DNA of 64,000 bases from Tretioscincus oriximinensis (Eukaryota; Chordata; Lepidosauria; Squamata; Gymnophthalmidae): NCBI GenBank assembly GCA_022410635.1, contig JAJVDF010000045.1, forward strand, positions 89,363 through 153,362. Reading direction: 5' to 3'. Both the position numbers and the translations under genes were made by a program. The notes below the pieces were generated by a model that made no database searches, was not told the DNA's origin, and saw nothing but the letters and a program-made list of their open reading frames with translations. Positions 60,296-64,000 of this stretch are shown here, one piece after another. Each line of letters opens with the position of its first letter. The first letter of the stretch is position 1.

Positions 60296-61367
60296 CAGGG
60301 ATGGGCACTTTTTTTTCAACCAGTGACCATTTGGACCATTTTCTGCCAGTGACTTACTTCTTCAAGGGTCATGCCCTCTCCCCCCCACAGCCACACCCAT
60401 GCCTAAGCCCCGCCCCTACCCAGGCCATGCCCCTACCCAGTCCTCACCTTTTCCAGCCTTATCCCTTTCAGCCATCCTCAGGCCACGCTCTTCTGGTTCT
60501 GGCCCTGTCCTGACTCCACCCCTTTTTCCAGGGACATGACCAGTATTTTTTAAATGTTGTCTGGCTGGGTAGCTGCAGTGGTCAGATTGTGGTGGAATCC
60601 AGGCAGAGCGCTGGTTGACTCGGCTTGCCCGGCCCAGGATGTGATCCCTCTGTGTCACCACAGCTGCAGACATAGAATCCTGGTGCTCACCACCCTTGTT
60701 CTCATTTGCAACGCATGATGTGTGGCAGCTGTACTGCTGGCCCAGCCAAGTTGGACTTGGATGGCCCTGCCCTTGCCTTCCAGGGGCAGGCTGACTCAAG
60801 CGGATGGGTGGGCTCAGGAGCACATGGATGCGCANGCTGCAATCTTCTCCCTACCTTGATGCATAGAATTACCTGGATAAGCCTCATTAAATGCCCCATA
60901 GCTCCAGTTAGTTCTATGTGCCAAGGCAGGGGGAAATTGCAGTGGGCACATCAGTATTGCTGCCAAGCCTGCCCAAGTAGCCCCACCCCAGGGAGGCAAG
61001 GCAGGGCTGTCTGAGTCCAATTCAGCCAGGCTAGCAGTAAAGCTGCAGCAACAGTCAGTTGTCTCCACCAGCCAGGTCTTCTACCACATGTCATGCATTG
61101 CACATGAGGACAAGGGTGGTGAGCCCCCAAATTCTACACCTGCGGCTGTGGTAGCACAGAGGAATCCCATCGTGGGCAGGCTGTGTCTAACAGTGCTGGC
61201 ATGCTGGCTCATTTGGCCATGCAGCTTGCCCAGCCAACCTTTCAAAAATANTGGCACTGTGGAGTGTGTGTGTGGCTCCAGTAGTTGGGGTCATACGAGT
61301 GCCACACCCAGATCAAAGGATTTTATAGGCCACTCCTGGCCTGCAGGCTGAATTTTCTCCACCCCTG
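60296..61367. mobile_element. Non-autonomous hAT DNA transposon (1072 bp) with 8-bp TSD
   Basis: The left end is CAGGGATGGGCAC. The right end, complemented, is CAGGGGTGGAGAAAA. The 8-bp direct repeat GATTAAAA flanks both sides exactly (60288-60295, 61368-61375). The interior is GC-rich (55-60 percent by eye) with no transposase. Frames of 80-135 codons are on both strands and show no family. The termini resemble the 23408 element. Confidence 0.92.
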
Positions 61368-61694
61368 GATTAAAAGCATTTCTTTNGCCAGCCCAGCTAC
61401 AACCAATATTGCTAACTGAGGTGGTTCTTGTATTTCCATACTGTCCATGAAGCTAACTGCTGTAGGAGCAACTCCCACCACCCCTTCCATGACATGATTC
61501 CCATACTGTAGGGAAAAAAATGCAGGGATACGTTGAGCAATGGCTTCTTGGGAGCCTTCTTGGGAGCAAAGAGTAAGGTAGCTCAGACAAAAAAAATGTG
61601 ATAGGATTAGGTTAATGGTGCCACTGCTTTTGTTTTTCTAATGGCAGCTCATTGCCCTTCTTGGTAATCCAAACAACAGGCAGTTGTATTTTTA

Positions 61695-61790
61695 CTTTTA
61701 TATTTATTTGTTTGCATTTTTATACCACCCTATACCTGAAGGCCTCAAGGCGGTTCTCAACTATACCCAACTATTCCACCAAATAAAAAG
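61695..61790 (-). mobile_element. L2/SINE 3' tail fragment
   Basis: TATTTATTTGTTTGCATTTT, then ATACCACCCTATACCTGAAG and GCCTCAAGGCGG, is the reverse complement of the shared tail. It is diverged. Confidence 0.7.
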
Positions 61791-63356
61791 CAGCAAGAAG
61801 GGCTCTCTTGTGTACATAAAATAATAAATTATAATACAATAGTTGAGATTATATTCTGAGCACTAAAACCTTTTATTCCTAACTTCACTTGAGAAATATC
61901 TACTGTGTAAATTAGTTAAGGATCAGCTCTTCCCTGGGGATTTACTGAGTGATAATGGGATCTGTGCTACTGAACACAGCGTTCTGACCTCTGTGTTTCC
62001 TTCCTGTCTTGAAAATCAACAGTCACTCCTCACATTTCTATGACAAGGAGGAAAAAATGTATTGGAGAGAAAGTGTTCCTAAAATGGCATTAATAGCAAG
62101 TAGTTCAGAAATGTAAAAAGCTAAGTTCCATTCTTTGTTTGTAGCCTAAGGCTATATTTCTCAGTTAAGCCTACACTTTCACTTAGAACACTTGTTGTAT
62201 AAACTACCAAAGGAAAATCTCATTCTCTAGAATTAATTTTGTCTATGTTCCCTCACTGAACTCTAGCCTTAGGCCTGGAATCTTTCAAAAAGGCTCTACT
62301 GTATTATGAAATACCAGCTCAAACCCTTTCCTGTCCTTTCTTGCATTAAACTGAACCATAACCAGGGTTTCATGATCTACACCAATCAAAGATCTATCTG
62401 GCTTGTCTTATTTTACTTCTGTTGAAACAGAAAACATTATTTATCTCAACTGCAGTTAGTTTAGATTCCAACGTTGCTGGAATGCAGGCTCCCTTCAGGC
62501 TCTCAATGTATTTTAGTTACGATGCATTTGAGCAAATGAGCTTGATTAAATTGTTACTTACCAGATTAATACTGCATATCTATGGAGCTTCTAACAATCA
62601 GCTATTTTGCATATGTAAAATATTTGCTTCATTCTGCTTAAGATGTGAGATTTCTCTTAAGGATTCTGGTGAACAGTGTGAAAAGGCTAGGACAGCAAGG
62701 TAATGGTAGATTCTGGAAATGAGAATTTACAACTAATGATTTCTGTTGCATCTTTCTTCTGCACAATAAAGATTATATCCTGATTCATATATTTATATCA
62801 GTAAGGTCTGGTAAATGTTACTGCCTTGATTTGAATTGGACTTCATCCTTTTTATATTTGAGTAACTAATCCTCTGCTAGTGACATGATGCAATCTTNCA
62901 AGAGATTTATTTCTGGTCTCCAGATCAGTGACACAGTGAATTAATCACAGTAGATTTAAATCTTTCTACTCAAGGCAGAACTTTGATTGGATTCTATGAT
63001 TCCTCTGTTGCTGATTCTTGATGTGGTGGACGGTCACTTTAACTACCATTTTGCATGATGCTTTGTTTCCTACAAATCACTTGTGAGTATCCCAAAACTG
63101 CACTGTCGAAGTAATGCTTACCTATTAAAAACCAGAACTCAAAGAAATAACATTAACCAGTGGAATAAATTCATTTGTATTTGGAGGAGATGGGCTGTAG
63201 CCTGTAACTCCCTTATTGTCTGGTTTATAATAGATAACAGTTATTTGGAGGCTGCAGTTTTTGGCTATATGGTGTTTTTTGTCATTGTGTAAAGTTAGAA
63301 AAACTGTGCTTTTCCAATGGCACTTTGGCAAAATAACAAAAAAAAAGAATGAGTGC

Positions 63357-63432
63357 ATTATTTATTTATTTATTATTTATTTATTTATACTTATACCCCA
63401 CCCTATACCCAAAGGTCTCAGGGCGGCCAGCT
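63357..63432 (-). mobile_element. SINE/L2 3' tail fragment
   Basis: Repeated TTTA units, then TACCCCACCCTATACCCAAA and GGTCTCAGGGCGGCC. Only the tail is present. It lies immediately beside a second tail of another L2 subfamily. Confidence 0.75.
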
Positions 63433-63464
63433 TACTGAATATGCTGTTACAACAGTACATTTTT

Positions 63465-64000
63465 ATTTTATTTATTTATTTATTTATTTAAAGATTTTTA
63501 CCCCGCCCTTCCCCCCGAAGGTGTCCAGGGCGGCTTACAAAAGTTAAAAATTCAGGTCATCATGACCTTCACAACATTAAAACCATAAAAGAAACACAAG
63601 AATTTAAAATGTCGNCCTCTGATGGGGGAGCTAACCCAAAAAGGCCCGGGTGAAGAGACAGGTCTTTACCAGGCGCCGAAAAGATTGTAAAGATGGCGCC
63701 AGGCGTGCTTCCGGGGGGAGGCCGTTCCATAATATCGGGGCCACCACCGAGAAAGCNCTTCCCCGCGCCCCCGCCCCCCTTATCCTAGAGCAGGAGGGGA
63801 CAACTAGAAGGCCCTCTCCTTCTGATCGCAGAGACCGGGCAGGACTATATGGGAAAAGGCGTTCCCTCAAGTATTCAGGACCCAAACCGTTTAGGGCTTT
63901 ATACGTCAGTATAAGCACCTTGAATTGGGCTCGGTAGCGAATAGGTAGCCAGTGCAGTTCTTTGAGGACCGGCGTGATGGACGTCCGGCCAGACACACCC
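63465..64000 (-). mobile_element. L2 LINE 3' end (continues beyond window)
   Basis: The 3' tail lies at 63465-63540 (TTTACCCCGCCCTTCCCCCC, then GAAGGTGTCCAGGGCGGC). Upstream, the minus-strand frame at 63996-63631 is open for 121 codons: TPVLKELHWLPIRYRAQFKV, then LILTYKALNGLGPEYLRERL. This is the same C-terminal block as the 26.6 kb L2, but better preserved. The 5' part is off the right edge. Confidence 0.88.

Larger units (their letters stand above)
58438..64000. other. DENND5A intron 1 (partial)
   Basis: An intron with a 1.07 kb hAT element (60296-61367), SINE/L2 tails and an L2 LINE at the right edge. 58.5-60.2 kb and 61.8-63.3 kb look like unique sequence without exons. Confidence 0.85.

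Noticed and set aside
60416..61351. Several 65-135 codon frames on both strands as genes
   Set aside because: They lie inside the 1.07 kb hAT element, overlap each other on both strands and show no recognisable family.

Overview
The window is vertebrate nuclear DNA with introns, CpG-island promoters and about half a dozen transposon classes. It carries parts or all of three neighbouring protein-coding genes: IPO7 (importin-7, minus strand, first nine coding exons, 1334-22169), TMEM41B (plus strand, all seven coding exons, 32659-48858) and DENND5A (plus strand, first coding exon only, 58296-58437). All three were recognised from exon-by-exon conceptual translation with consistent splice sites and phases. 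The order and orientation (IPO7 leftward, TMEM41B rightward, DENND5A rightward) are those of human 11p15.4 read from the other side, so this is an ancient, conserved syntenic block.

The repeat content points to a non-avian sauropsid, most likely a lepidosaur (squamate or tuatara). It includes CORE-type tRNA-derived SINEs with an L2-like tail, L2 and CR1 LINEs, hAT, mariner and Tigger DNA transposons, and long microsatellites. I cannot name the species. The assembly is a draft: there is one 491-base gap (27859-28349) and many isolated single N calls.

Layout: 1-1333 is IPO7 intron 9, with an LTR-like stretch at the very left edge. 1334-7812 holds IPO7 exons 9 to 2. 7813-22085 is the 14.3 kb IPO7 intron 1, rich in DNA transposons. 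22086-22169 is IPO7 coding exon 1 inside a CpG island. 22.5-32.4 kb is the head-to-head intergenic region, with a 177-bp direct duplication, a hAT MITE, a hammerhead-like repeat, a minisatellite, an L2 LINE, the gap and a larger hAT-related element. 32.4-48.9 kb is TMEM41B; its 10 kb intron 1 contains telomere-like repeats, a compound microsatellite, CR1 copies and a solo LTR nested in a SINE. 48.9-49.9 kb is the TMEM41B 3' UTR. 49.9-57.9 kb is intergenic with CR1 copies. 57.9-58.6 kb is the DENND5A CpG-island promoter and exon 1. 58.4-64.0 kb is DENND5A intron 1, with a 1.07 kb hAT element and an L2 at the right edge.

The three genes are housekeeping genes in separate processes (nuclear import; ER lipid scrambling and autophagosome formation; Rab GTPase activation), and nothing suggests they act as one pathway. 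I found no undescribed gene system. The most informative observations are a U12-type (minor spliceosome) intron in TMEM41B, a GC-AG intron in IPO7, several DNA transposons with perfect target-site duplications, the solo LTR inside a SINE, a hammerhead-ribozyme-like repeat, a 74-bp palindromic MITE family and a tandem array of composite ETS/CRE-like sites.
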